The notes beneath the pieces are model-generated. The model was not told where the DNA came from and made no database searches. It saw only the letters and a program-made list of their open reading frames with translations. A stretch of DNA of 46,509 bases from Candidatus Binataceae bacterium (GTDB lineage Bacteria; Desulfobacterota; Binatia; Binatales; Binataceae). Each line of letters opens with the position of its first letter. Position 1 is the first letter of the stretch. Shown here in pieces: positions 8,233 to 16,125 of this stretch. The position numbers and the translations under genes are program-made. The DNA lies in contig JADMIL010000022.1 in assembly GCA_015478645.1 (NCBI GenBank), positions 1-46,509 on the forward strand. Reading direction: 5' to 3'.

Positions 8233-9801
8233 CTATGGTCCCTCGACCGGACGGCGCCCCGTCCGCTCGCCGCGGGTCTTGAGCCGGTTGAGCGCATTGA
8301 CCAGCGCGAGCGCGCTGGCCATCACGATATCGCTGTGCGCACCCTGCCCGGCGACGGTCATGCCGTCGGCGCGCATCAGGCAGGAGACTTCGCCGAGCGC
8401 GTCGGTGCCGCCGGTGATCGCCTTGACCGAATAGCGCTCGAGCACCGGCGTGAGGCCGGCAATTTTGTAAATCGCCTTGTAGCACGCGTCGACCATCCCG
8501 TCGCCGGTGGCGTCGGCGTTGCGCTCCTCGCCCGCCACCCGCATCGTGACCTCGGCGCGCGGCGTGGCACGGCTCGAGGAGGTGACGACCAGATCGACCA
8601 GCTCAAACTGGTCGTCGGCGCGGCGGGTCTCTTCGTTGACCAGCGCCAGGATGTCGTCGTCGTAGACGATCTTCTTTTTGTCGCACAGATCCTTGAACGC
8701 GGCGAAGGCCTTTTGCACGTCGAAGCTCGCCGGGTCGACGCCCAGCTCGGTCAGCCGGTTGATGAACGCGTGGCGCCCCGAATGTTTGCCGAGCACCAGC
8801 TTGTTCGACGGTATCCCGATGTCCTCGGGCTTCATGATCTCGTAGGTCAGCTTGTTCTTGAGCACGCCATCCTGATGGATGCCGGCTTCGTGGGCGAAGG
8901 CGTTGTCGCCAACGATCGGTTTGTTGGGCGGCACCGGCTGGCCGATGATCTGCGCGAGCAGGCGCGACGCCGGATAGATCTGGCGGGTCTCGATGCCGCA
9001 GCGCACGGCCATCAGATCCTTGCGCGTCTTGAGCGCCATTACGACCTCTTCCATCGCGGTGTTGCCGGCGCGCTCGCCGATCCCGTTGATGGTGCATTCG
9101 ACCTGGCGCGCGCCGTTGCGGATCGCGGCGAGCGAATTGGCCACGCCCAGGCCCAGATCGTTATGGCAGTGCGCGCTCCAGATGACCTTGTCGGCGCCTT
9201 CGACGTGCTCGCGCATATAGGCGAACATGCGGCCGAACTCTTCGGGAATCGCGTGGCCGGTGGTGTCGGGCAGATTGATGATCCGGGCGCCGGCGCGAAT
9301 TACCTCGTTGCAGATCTTGGCCATGTAGTCCCAGTCGCTGCGCGAGGCGTCCTCGCATGAGAACTCGATATAGTCGAGATGCTTCTTGGCGCGCGTGACC
9401 GCCCAGGTCGCGGCGTCGAGCACGTCCTCGCGGGTCATGTTGAGCTTGTACTTGAGATGGATGTCGGAGGTCGCGATGAAGATGTGGATGCCGGGCTTGC
9501 GCGCGCCGTCGATCGCCTTGAGCGCCGCGTCGACGTCCTCGTCGCGGGTGCGCGAGAGGCTCAGCACGGTCGGATTGGTGACCGCCTCGGCCACCCGGCG
9601 CACCGATTCGAAATCGCCCGGGGAGGAGGCCGCGAAGCCCGCCTCGATGATATCGACGTTGAGCCGGTCAAGCTGGCGCGCGATCGCGACCTTCTCTTCA
9701 ACGTTCATCGTGCAGCCGGGCGATTGCTCGCCGTCGCGCAGCGTGGTGTCGAAGATCCGCACATAATCGTCGGCGAACTGATCGGTGTTGCTCGTGGCCA
9801 T
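8233..9801 (-). CDS. leuA: 2-isopropylmalate synthase (LeuA)
   Basis: A 522-residue enzyme that condenses 2-oxoisovalerate with acetyl-CoA, the committed step of leucine synthesis. The catalytic TIM barrel starts with RIFDTTLRDGEQSPG, contains SAHCHNDLGLGVANSLAA for the metal-binding His pair, and the NGIGERAGNTAMEE signature. It is followed by a linker and a C-terminal regulatory domain (about 400-510, RAEVTMRVAGEERNADATGDG) of the kind that binds leucine for feedback inhibition. Length and domain order match long bacterial LeuA1 enzymes; the presence of the regulatory domain favours LeuA over homocitrate synthase. Citramalate synthase cannot be fully excluded. Expression looks to be controlled by an upstream leader peptide and terminator. 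Confidence 0.93.
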   Translation of the reverse strand: MATSNTDQFADDYVRIFDTTLRDGEQSPGCTMNVEEKVAIARQLDRLNVDIIEAGFAASSPGDFESVRRVAEAVTNPTVLSLSRTRDEDVDAALKAIDGARKPGIHIFIATSDIHLKYKLNMTREDVLDAATWAVTRAKKHLDYIEFSCEDASRSDWDYMAKICNEVIRAGARIINLPDTTGHAIPEEFGRMFAYMREHVEGADKVIWSAHCHNDLGLGVANSLAAIRNGARQVECTINGIGERAGNTAMEEVVMALKTRKDLMAVRCGIETRQIYPASRLLAQIIGQPVPPNKPIVGDNAFAHEAGIHQDGVLKNKLTYEIMKPEDIGIPSNKLVLGKHSGRHAFINRLTELGVDPASFDVQKAFAAFKDLCDKKKIVYDDDILALVNEETRRADDQFELVDLVVTSSSRATPRAEVTMRVAGEERNADATGDGMVDACYKAIYKIAGLTPVLERYSVKAITGGTDALGEVSCLMRADGMTVAGQGAHSDIVMASALALVNALNRLKTRGERTGRRPVEGP

Positions 9802-9858
9802 CGAATCTCTCCCTCGTTAAAGCCCCAGAGGGCTGGGCCGGCGAACCGCGCGACGGGC

Positions 9859-9897
9859 AAAAAAAAGCCCCGGGTGATTCGTCGGCTCACCCGGGGC
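9859..9897 (-). terminator. leuA leader attenuator (intrinsic terminator)
   Basis: A perfect 11-bp GC-rich stem (GCCCCGGGTGA at 9867-9877 with its complement at 9887-9897) with a 9-nt loop is followed on the minus strand by eight T residues (9866-9859). It lies between the leader-peptide stop codon and the leuA start, 58 bp before the gene. A terminator placed ahead of a biosynthetic gene and after a leucine-rich reading frame is the standard attenuator layout. A GGGGC run inside the leader reading frame could pair with the first arm to form an antiterminator; this part is inference. Confidence 0.88.
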
Positions 9898-9924
9898 GTT
9901 GGTCTCAGTGTTTCAAGCCTTCTC

Positions 9925-10008
9925 TCAGGCCTGTACCTCGACGCCCGCGGCGTGGGCCCCAATTAGGGCCAGGCTAAGCAGCAGTTCGAGATGCAGGTTG
10001 ATACGCAT
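9925..10008 (-). CDS. leuL: Leucine-rich leader peptide of the leuA attenuator
   Basis: A 27-codon reading frame from ATG 10008 to TGA 9925 begins MRINLHLELLLSLALIG. Seven of residues 5 to 15 are Leu, mostly CTG codons, followed by Ile and later Val codons. The stop codon is 27 nt before the terminator stem. Ribosome stalling at these codons when charged leucyl-tRNA is scarce would be expected to prevent terminator formation and switch on leuA. The ATG has no Shine-Dalgarno sequence, and the predicted transcription start is only about 3-4 nt upstream, so the message is probably leaderless. Confidence 0.82.
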   Translation of the reverse strand: MRINLHLELLLSLALIGAHAAGVEVQA

Positions 10009-10018
10009 GACAATCGGC

Positions 10019-10048
10019 ATTGTAGGCGCGGGCGCGAACTCGCGTCAA
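10019..10048 (-). promoter_or_regulatory. leuA promoter (sigma-70 type)
   Basis: On the minus strand, TTGACG (10048-10043) and TACAAT (10024-10019) are spaced 18 bp apart, a near-consensus pair in GC-rich surroundings. Transcription would start near 10012, a few bases before the leader-peptide ATG at 10008. It sits directly after the end of the GIY-YIG gene. Confidence 0.75.
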
Positions 10049-10067
10049 CCCTGCCCCGCGGTGGGCT

Positions 10068-10538
10068 CTATTCTCCTTTGGCCCTGTCCAGGAATATCGA
10101 AGTCGGAATGAATTTCTTAGGATTCTTGCCAATTGAAACAATCTCATGCCGCCGCAAGCGCGAGCCTTGCTTATTCACGAGATCATGTCCCTCTGAGAGA
10201 AAATATCTGATGAACCCACGCTCAATGAGCGCTAGACACTTGGCTAGTTTTTGCCCAGGTTGGGGCTTATAACACCCAGCCATCACAACGCGTTTGCCGT
10301 TCTTTGCATTCTTGACATGCATCATAAGTGGCAGATTCTTGAGCTGACTCTTTAATCGCGCACGGATATTGTTCGCCTTTCCAATATACAGCGCTTCAAG
10401 GCCACCTCCGTAATTGCGGCCAAAAATATATACTCCGGCAGCGTCAGGCAATTTTTCTAGATCTAACGCGTAGATGAGATTCTTGTCGGTGGCATGCTTA
10501 AGCGAGAACTGACGCGTCCACTCCACATGCAATTTCAT
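10068..10538 (-). CDS. GIY-YIG domain protein (AT-rich, probably acquired)
   Basis: A 156-residue protein with a GIY-YIG nuclease domain in its middle: AGVYIFGRNYGG (GIY part, about 34-45), ALYIGKANNIRARLKSQL (YIG part with the conserved Arg, about 49-66), and a LIERGFIRYF helix carrying the likely metal-binding Glu, then an Asn in LVNKQGSR. All expected catalytic residues seem present. No extra DNA-binding domain is visible, so it resembles small stand-alone GIY-YIG proteins of unknown target. Base composition is clearly more AT-rich than its neighbours. Its ATG overlaps the pssA stop codon by 4 nt (ATGA), so it is translated from the end of the housekeeping operon despite its foreign look. 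Confidence 0.85.
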   Translation of the reverse strand: MKLHVEWTRQFSLKHATDKNLIYALDLEKLPDAAGVYIFGRNYGGGLEALYIGKANNIRARLKSQLKNLPLMMHVKNAKNGKRVVMAGCYKPQPGQKLAKCLALIERGFIRYFLSEGHDLVNKQGSRLRRHEIVSIGKNPKKFIPTSIFLDRAKGE

Positions 10539-11434
10539 TTTTCGGCGGGAGCCTCATGTACGGCCGCAGCCGGCGATGCGTCCTGGCCGTCAGTCGCCCG
10601 TTCTTCCGGCTCGACCCGATGCAGAAACGGGAGCTTCTTCATGCGCTCGCCGCGCACCATCAGTACCGGCCCCGAGGAGACGTAGGCGAGCGCCAGCATG
10701 AACATCGTGAACTGCGGCATCGCAAAGAGCATCGCGGCGACGATCGCCACTCCGGCCATCATTTCAACCTGCGCGCGCTTGCGCACGTCGATCGTCTTGA
10801 AGCTTGGATAGGGCACCCGCGAGACCATCAGGCCGGCCAGCGCAAGCGTCAACGGCGCCATCAGGGTGCACAGGAGGTGCGGCGAATTAAGTTCGAAATA
10901 GCTGTAGGCGAGCGCGCATCCGGCCATCAGCATCGCCGCGCCCGGCACCGGCAGTCCGGTAAAGCGGCGCTTGTCGCTCGAACCGGTCTGCACGTTGAAG
11001 CGCGCCAGCCGCAGCGCCGCGCATACGACGTAAAGTCCGCTGATCACAATCGCGATCGGGCCGAGCGGCTTGAGCGCCCACGAATACATCAGGGCGGCCG
11101 GCGCCACGCCAAAGGCCACCACGTCGGAGAGGCTGTCGTACTCGACGCCGAATTGGCTGGTGCTGCGCGACATGCGCGCGACGCGGCCGTCGAGGCCGTC
11201 GCAGATAAACGCCACCGAGATCATTACGGCGGCCAGCTCGAAATGCGCGTTGAGCGATGAGATGAGCGAGTAGAAGCCGGCCAGCAGGCCAAGCGAGGTG
11301 ATCGTCGCGGGGACCACGAAGACCCCGCGCCGGAGCGGCTCGACGACCTTGGCGCGCCGCTCCTTGAGCCGGCCCGAGATCAGCCGCAGGCGTGCGCGCC
11401 GCTCGAGATTGCGGCGCGGTTGGTTGCTGTTCAT
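10535..11434 (-). CDS. pssA: CDP-diacylglycerol--serine O-phosphatidyltransferase (PssA)
   Basis: A 299-residue integral membrane CDP-alcohol phosphatidyltransferase that makes phosphatidylserine from CDP-diacylglycerol and serine. The family signature DGxxGRxARxxxxxxxxGxxxDxxxD is complete (from ICDGLDGRVARM to YDSLSD), flanked by several hydrophobic segments. The frame extends upstream for 54 codons in Arg-rich sequence inside psd; the ATG at 11434 is chosen because it overlaps the psd stop (ATGA) and has GGAGAA upstream. The C-terminal tail is hydrophilic and Ala/Glu-rich. Together with psd next to it, the product leads to phosphatidylethanolamine. Confidence 0.92.
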   Translation of the reverse strand: MNSNQPRRNLERRARLRLISGRLKERRAKVVEPLRRGVFVVPATITSLGLLAGFYSLISSLNAHFELAAVMISVAFICDGLDGRVARMSRSTSQFGVEYDSLSDVVAFGVAPAALMYSWALKPLGPIAIVISGLYVVCAALRLARFNVQTGSSDKRRFTGLPVPGAAMLMAGCALAYSYFELNSPHLLCTLMAPLTLALAGLMVSRVPYPSFKTIDVRKRAQVEMMAGVAIVAAMLFAMPQFTMFMLALAYVSSGPVLMVRGERMKKLPFLHRVEPEERATDGQDASPAAAVHEAPAEK

Positions 11435-12138
11435 CGTTGGGGTTCTCCGATAACGCTCTCGCCGGCGCGCACCCGATCGCCCACGCGCACGGCGACGCGA
11501 TAATCCAGCGGGATGAAGTGATCGACCCGGCTGCCGAACATGATGAGCCCGACGCGCTGGCCGCGCGCGACCGTATCTTGCGGCTGCACCTTGCATACGA
11601 TGCGCCGCGCGAGGTACCCGGCCACCTGCATGATTGCGTGATGGCGTCCGGCGCGATCCGCGATCAGCACCAGGTTACGTTCGTTATGCTCGCTCGCGGC
11701 GTCGCTGTACGCGGCGCGAAATTCGCCCGGGGTATGTTTGACTGCGACGATCGCGCCGGCGGTCGGCGCGCGATTGACGTGGACGTTGAGCGGCGACATG
11801 AAGACCGACACGCGCCGAAAGCGCTCTTCGCTTAGCCCGTCGGGCAGCGCCATCTCGCCGATATCGGTGACCTTGCCGTCGGCGGCCGAGATAATCGCGT
11901 CTTCAGGACTCGATGGCGCGCGCTCGGGGTCACGGAAAAAGCTGCCGACCGCAACCGCCAGCATCAGGACCAGGATCGCGAGCAGCGGCAGGTCGAAGCC
12001 CAGGAGAATCAGGCCGGCCAGCGCGGTGCCGAACGCGTAGGGCACGCCTTCGATCGCGATGCCGCACAGCGCGGCCGCGCGCGCGGCCAGACCGCCGGCC
12101 GGTTCGGGGCCGCGAACACTGTCGCTCGAGTCCGGCAA
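11431..12138 (-). CDS. psd: Phosphatidylserine decarboxylase (Psd, short type)
   Basis: A 235-residue self-cleaving decarboxylase that turns phosphatidylserine into phosphatidylethanolamine. The N-terminal hydrophobic region (about 35-65) anchors it. SFFRDPERAP, ISAADGKVTDIG, VSVFMSPLNVHVNRAP and ERNLVLI are conserved blocks. The cleavage and pyruvoyl site is FGSR in LIMFGSRVDHFIP; FGSR and short length are typical of the compact Psd type rather than the LGST enzyme of E. coli. The gene lies 6 bp after ilvC and overlaps pssA by 4 nt, giving a matched pair of phosphatidylethanolamine enzymes. Confidence 0.93.
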   Translation of the reverse strand: MPDSSDSVRGPEPAGGLAARAAALCGIAIEGVPYAFGTALAGLILLGFDLPLLAILVLMLAVAVGSFFRDPERAPSSPEDAIISAADGKVTDIGEMALPDGLSEERFRRVSVFMSPLNVHVNRAPTAGAIVAVKHTPGEFRAAYSDAASEHNERNLVLIADRAGRHHAIMQVAGYLARRIVCKVQPQDTVARGQRVGLIMFGSRVDHFIPLDYRVAVRVGDRVRAGESVIGEPQR

Positions 12139-12144
12139 GGGCCG

Positions 12145-13161
12145 CTAGTTCCGGCTGCGATCGACCAGCCGATCGCTGCCCAGCCACGGCATGAACGAGC
12201 GCAACTGGCGGCCGACCTCTTCGGTCGGATGCTTCTCGGCGGTTTTGCGCAGTTCGCGGAAATTGGGCAGGCCGGCGCGGTACTCGCCGATCCATTCGTT
12301 GGCGAATTTGCCCGACTGGATGTCGGCGAGAATCTGTTTCATCGCCGCCCGCGTGCCTTCGCCGACCACCCGCTTGCCGCGCGTCATGTCGCCGTATTCG
12401 GCCGTGTTGCTGATCGAATAGCGCATGTTGGCGACGCCGCCCTCGTAAATCAGATCGACGATCAGCTTGACCTCGTGAACGCACTCGAAATAGGCCATCT
12501 CGGGCGCGTACCCGGCCTCGACCAGAGTCTCGAAGCCGGCGCGGATCAGTTCCGTCAGGCCGCCGCAGAGCACCGATTGTTCGCCGAACAGATCGGTCTC
12601 GGTCTCCTCGCGGAACGAGGTCTCGATGATCGCGGCGCGTCCGCCGCCAATCGCGCATCCGTAGGCGAGGCCAATCTTTTCCGTGTCACCCGACGGGTTC
12701 TGCTGAATCGCGAGCAGACACGGCACGCCGCGTCCCTTGACGAACTCCGAACGCACCAGGTGGCCGGGTCCCTTGGGCGCGATCATGAAGACGTTGACGT
12801 CCTTGGGCGGCTCGATGAACTTGAAATGGATATTGAAGCCGTGGCCAAAGGCGAGATACTTGCCCTTGGTCAGATGCGGCGCGATCTCGCTTTTGTAGAT
12901 ATCGCCGCCCATTTCGTCGGGCACCAGCACCATGATGATGTCGGCTTCGGCCGCGGCCGCCGCGGTCTCGAGCACCCGCAGGCCCTGCTTGGCCGCCTTG
13001 TCCCATGAGGGGCTGTCCTTGCGCAGGCCGACGCGCACGTCCATGCCGCTGTCGCGCAGGTTAAGCGCATGGGCGTGACCCTGGCTGCCGAAGCCGAGGA
13101 TGGCGATTTTCTTGGGGCGCAGCGCGCTCAGATCGGCGTCGCGATCGTAATAGACTTTCAT
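12145..13161 (-). CDS. ilvC: Ketol-acid reductoisomerase (IlvC)
   Basis: A 338-residue class I (short) enzyme that isomerises and reduces acetohydroxy acids in valine, leucine and isoleucine synthesis. The Rossmann loop [15 protein letters not shown], the phosphate-binding GLRKDSPSW (Arg and Ser suggest NADPH), [29 protein letters not shown] with the metal-binding Asp/Glu, and [10 protein letters not shown] are all visible. It directly follows ilvN (23 bp gap). Its placement between ilvN and psd inside a housekeeping run suggests expression that is not tied to the leuA attenuator. Confidence 0.96.
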   Translation of the reverse strand: MKVYYDRDADLSALRPKKIAILGFGSQGHAHALNLRDSGMDVRVGLRKDSPSWDKAAKQGLRVLETAAAAAEADIIMVLVPDEMGGDIYKSEIAPHLTKGKYLAFGHGFNIHFKFIEPPKDVNVFMIAPKGPGHLVRSEFVKGRGVPCLLAIQQNPSGDTEKIGLAYGCAIGGGRAAIIETSFREETETDLFGEQSVLCGGLTELIRAGFETLVEAGYAPEMAYFECVHEVKLIVDLIYEGGVANMRYSISNTAEYGDMTRGKRVVGEGTRAAMKQILADIQSGKFANEWIGEYRAGLPNFRELRKTAEKHPTEEVGRQLRSFMPWLGSDRLVDRSRN

Positions 13162-13184
13162 ATATCGGTGTTCTCCCGGGAAAT

Positions 13185-13703
13185 TTATTCTCTGGCGTGG
13201 CGATGATTGTTCGCTTCGACCTGGACCGAACGGGCCAGCGCAATCTTGCCCGTGCGCACGATCTCCTTGATGCCGAGCGGACGCACCAGCGCGATAAACG
13301 CCTTGATCTTGTCATTATCGCCGGTGATTTCGACCGTCACCGAACGCGGTCCGATATCGACCACGTGGGCGCGAAAGGCCTGCACGATCGAATCGAGCTC
13401 GGAGCGCGTGCGCTCGTCGATCGCGACCTTGACCATGATCAGTTCGCGATCGACGATCTCGACGTCTTTGAAGTCGGTAATTTTTATGACCGAGACGAGC
13501 TTGTTCAGTTGCTTGTTGATCTGCTCGAGAATCTGGTCGTCGCCCGAGGTGACCAGCACCATGCGCGAGACCGTCGGATCGAGCGGATCCTCGTTGACGG
13601 TCAGCGATTCAATGTTAAAGCCGCGGCTCGAGAAGAGGCCGGCTACCCGCGCGAGCACGCCGAATTCGTTTTCGACCAGAACCGATATCGTATGACTTGG
13701 CAT
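13185..13703 (-). CDS. ilvN: Acetolactate synthase small regulatory subunit (IlvN)
   Basis: A 172-residue protein with an N-terminal ACT domain ([20 protein letters not shown], then [14 protein letters not shown]) that binds valine, and the C-terminal domain typical of acetolactate synthase small subunits ([10 protein letters not shown] near 105-115, then [14 protein letters not shown]). It regulates and activates the catalytic subunit IlvB/IlvI. No large subunit is encoded in this window; the gene upstream is a YdcH-type protein. ilvBNC is the common order, so the large subunit has been lost from this locus and must lie elsewhere. Confidence 0.94.
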   Translation of the reverse strand: MPSHTISVLVENEFGVLARVAGLFSSRGFNIESLTVNEDPLDPTVSRMVLVTSGDDQILEQINKQLNKLVSVIKITDFKDVEIVDRELIMVKVAIDERTRSELDSIVQAFRAHVVDIGPRSVTVEITGDNDKIKAFIALVRPLGIKEIVRTGKIALARSVQVEANNHRHARE

Positions 13704-13742
13704 TGCGGATGGTAAACCACGGCCGGCCTCGCAGGTCCGCGG

Positions 13743-13976
13743 CTAGCGCGCCCCTTCGTGCTGATGGCGGTTGAGCAGCGCCATCATACGATCTTTTGAG
13801 GCCAGTTTCAGCTTTTGTATTCTTTTTGCTTCCAGTTCTTCTTCGGCGGTCAGGTAGTGCCGATTGCGCAGCGCTTCGAGTTGATGCTTGAGTTCGAGGT
13901 GTTCCCTGTAGAGCTCGCGCAGTTGGTCGTCATGAACGGCATGCTGCTGAATCAGCTCTTCCTCGCGGTGTTCCAT
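13743..13976 (-). CDS. YdcH/DUF465 family small coiled-coil protein
   Basis: A 77-residue, highly charged, helical protein. The segment HLELKHQLEALRNRHYLTAE followed by EELEAKRIQKLKLASKDRM matches the DUF465 (YdcH) pattern of two short helices joined by a turn. No enzymatic motif is present and the function of the family is unknown. The start overlaps the end of tsaB by 47 nt; downstream, ilvN begins 39 bp later. In many genomes such genes are single and small; here it may simply ride on the tsaB transcript. Confidence 0.8.
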   Translation of the reverse strand: MEHREEELIQQHAVHDDQLRELYREHLELKHQLEALRNRHYLTAEEELEAKRIQKLKLASKDRMMALLNRHQHEGAR

Positions 13977-14688
13977 GGTGCGTGCCTTCTTTCGGGTTCA
14001 CGGCGGTGGATTTGAGGGACGCCTCCGGCGCGCGGACGTAAAGCGGTTCCAGCGTGGCGGCCTGATCCACGTCACGCTGTACAATCCGCTGCGCGCCCAG
14101 CGCGGCCACGAAGCTCCCTCGATGCCGCAATTCGGTCGCACCCGCATGCGTCGCCCGCCCGCCATTAGCATTGGCGATTGCACAGGCCTCTTCGGCTTTG
14201 GATTCTCCGATGAAAGCAACATCACCGGTAATGCGAGCGGCGAAGTCATTTAGCGGGACTACCAAACTACCCAGCTCATTCTCTAGCGCATCGCCCACGA
14301 CCCGGTAAAGAGAAGCGTAGATCTCCCCTTTGCGTGCATCGATTATCGGGCAGATTCCCAAGCCCGGCTGCGGAGCACCGGAAGGTTGCGCACAGAGCGC
14401 CATCGCGTCAAGTGACGGCACGCCAACAATCACGATGCCTGATCCCATCGTGATGCCTTTTGCGTAACTAAGACCGATTCGAAGCCCGGTAAATGAACCC
14501 GGCCCTATACCGACGGCGACCGCCGACAACTCCCTGAATTCGAGTCCCGCCAGGCTCAGCACCTCGGCGACCAAGGCGGGCAGATCGGCGCCGTGCGAGG
14601 GCGCCGGGCGCGCGAGCGACGCCACAATCCGGCCCTGCGCGACCAGGCCGAGACTCGCGATGCCGGTTCCGGTCTCGAGTCCCAGCAC
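13930..14688 (-). CDS. tsaB: tRNA threonylcarbamoyladenosine biosynthesis protein TsaB
   Basis: A protein of about 252 residues of the TsaB family, the non-catalytic partner of TsaD in making t6A37 on tRNA. VLGLETGTGIASLGL at the start corresponds to the ILALDTS opening of TsaB; AVGIGPGSFTGLRIGLSYAKG is the diagnostic block; PIIDARKGEIYASLY follows. The GTG at 14688 is preferred because the protein then begins at the family start; an ATG at 14748 would add 20 residues overlapping the end of rseP. The C-terminus runs about 20 residues past the usual end and overlaps the YdcH-type gene by 47 nt. Confidence 0.9.
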   Translation of the reverse strand: MLGLETGTGIASLGLVAQGRIVASLARPAPSHGADLPALVAEVLSLAGLEFRELSAVAVGIGPGSFTGLRIGLSYAKGITMGSGIVIVGVPSLDAMALCAQPSGAPQPGLGICPIIDARKGEIYASLYRVVGDALENELGSLVVPLNDFAARITGDVAFIGESKAEEACAIANANGGRATHAGATELRHRGSFVAALGAQRIVQRDVDQAATLEPLYVRAPEASLKSTAVNPKEGTHHGTPRGRADSAACRS

Positions 14689-14722
14689 CGCTCCAGCGCC
14701 CTCGCCAGCGGCGAGCAGCGCC

Positions 14723-16090
14723 TTAGCCGATAAGACGCGATATGTCATTGAGAATGACGAACGCCATCAGGATCACCAGCAGGAATAGCCCGACCTCCAT
14801 GGCGATTTCGCGATGGCGTAATTTGAGCGGTTTGCCGCGTATCCCTTCGATGACGAAAAACAGCAGATGGCCGCCGTCGAGCAAGGGGACCGGGAAAAGA
14901 TTAATGATGCCGAGCTCGAGGCTCAGCATCACCATGAACAGCGCGACCTCGGCAAAGCCCTGGCGCGCTTCCCGGCCAGCCATCTGGGCGATCATGATCG
15001 GACCGCCGAGCGCTTTGCGCGCGGGCGTGGTGCCGTCGAAGATGCGAACGATGCCGACAATCAGCGATTCGGCCAGATTCCAGGTCTGCCCGACGGCCAG
15101 CCCTACCGCCTTAAGCGGCCCTTCGTGACGGGTGATTTCGTCACCGCGGGGCTCCACGCCGATTATCCAGATGCTCGACTTGGTGCCGTCCATCATGGGC
15201 TCGCTTGCCAGTTTCGGCTGGATCGCGATGGTGAGCGATTGGACAGCGGCGCCCGCCGGACGCTGAATTGCGAGTTCGAGCGGCTTGCCGTCGCTGCCGC
15301 GAACGCCCACCGACAGGTCGTCCCAACTTTTGATCGCTTTGCCGTTGACGGCGACCACCCGGTCCCCGGTCTTGAGCCCGGCGGTCGCGGCCGGCAGGTT
15401 CGGGCGAATCGTGCCGAGCACCGGCAGGGTCATCGGCATGCCGATAATCATCACGGCGGCCATCAGCAGGGGCGCGAACAGGATATTGGCGGCCGGTCCG
15501 GCGAGGACGATCGCGATGCGCCGGCGCAGTGGCTGACTCGGGAATGCGCGCGCATTGAAGCCTTCGATAAACGCCGAGGGACGCCCGGCGCAGAGTTGTT
15601 CGCGCGCCAGCTTGACGCTGCCCGCCCTGGTGATTTCGCGCACCAGCAGGGCCTGCTCCGCGTTGGCCGCGTGGCCCAGCACGGCCTGTGCGCGCTCCGG
15701 CGCCACGCGATCGGCACCGGCCGGCACCAGTTCGTCGGCGATCGCTTTGATCGCCTCCTCGCCCTGCTTGCCGCTGGCCGCGAGCCATCCGGTGTGGCGC
15801 GCGCCGTCGAGCAGGTCGAGTTCCAGCTCTTTGATATAACCCTCGAGGGTCGCCGCGCTCGGCTCCTCGGCGATTTCGTCGCCGAGCATCCGGACGTAGC
15901 CGCCGAGCGGCGTCGCGCCGAACGAGTAGTCGGTTTCACCGCGCCTAAAGCCCCAGACGCGCGGCGGATAGCCGATCGAAAACCGGATCACCCGCACGCC
16001 CATCCGCTTGGCGACGAAGAAGTGGCCGGCCTCGTGAACGACGATCAGAACGGCAAAAATGACGATGGCAGAAACGATGGATAAGATCAT
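14723..16090 (-). CDS. rseP: Site-2 intramembrane zinc metalloprotease (RseP/RasP) with a large insertion
   Basis: A 455-residue membrane protease of the S2P family that cuts transmembrane substrates such as anti-sigma factors. The zinc motif HExxH is His19-Glu20-His23 in the first membrane segment, PLGGYVRML follows at 61-69, one PDZ domain (about 215-290, LPAATAGLKTGDRVVAVNG) sits between membrane segments, and NLFPVPLLDGGHLLFF supplies the third zinc ligand. Between PLGGYVRMLGD and the GFNARAFPSQPLRRR block lies about 100 residues of hydrophilic sequence (75-176), where E. coli RseP has only about 20. Only one PDZ domain is evident, against two in E. coli. The frame is open for another 200 codons upstream across cdsA; the ATG at 16090 fits the family start. 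Confidence 0.92.
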   Translation of the reverse strand: MILSIVSAIVIFAVLIVVHEAGHFFVAKRMGVRVIRFSIGYPPRVWGFRRGETDYSFGATPLGGYVRMLGDEIAEEPSAATLEGYIKELELDLLDGARHTGWLAASGKQGEEAIKAIADELVPAGADRVAPERAQAVLGHAANAEQALLVREITRAGSVKLAREQLCAGRPSAFIEGFNARAFPSQPLRRRIAIVLAGPAANILFAPLLMAAVMIIGMPMTLPVLGTIRPNLPAATAGLKTGDRVVAVNGKAIKSWDDLSVGVRGSDGKPLELAIQRPAGAAVQSLTIAIQPKLASEPMMDGTKSSIWIIGVEPRGDEITRHEGPLKAVGLAVGQTWNLAESLIVGIVRIFDGTTPARKALGGPIMIAQMAGREARQGFAEVALFMVMLSLELGIINLFPVPLLDGGHLLFFVIEGIRGKPLKLRHREIAMEVGLFLLVILMAFVILNDISRLIG

Positions 16091-16125
16091 ATTGGGAGAA
16101 ACAAGCGATGCGACGATTGGCTTCG

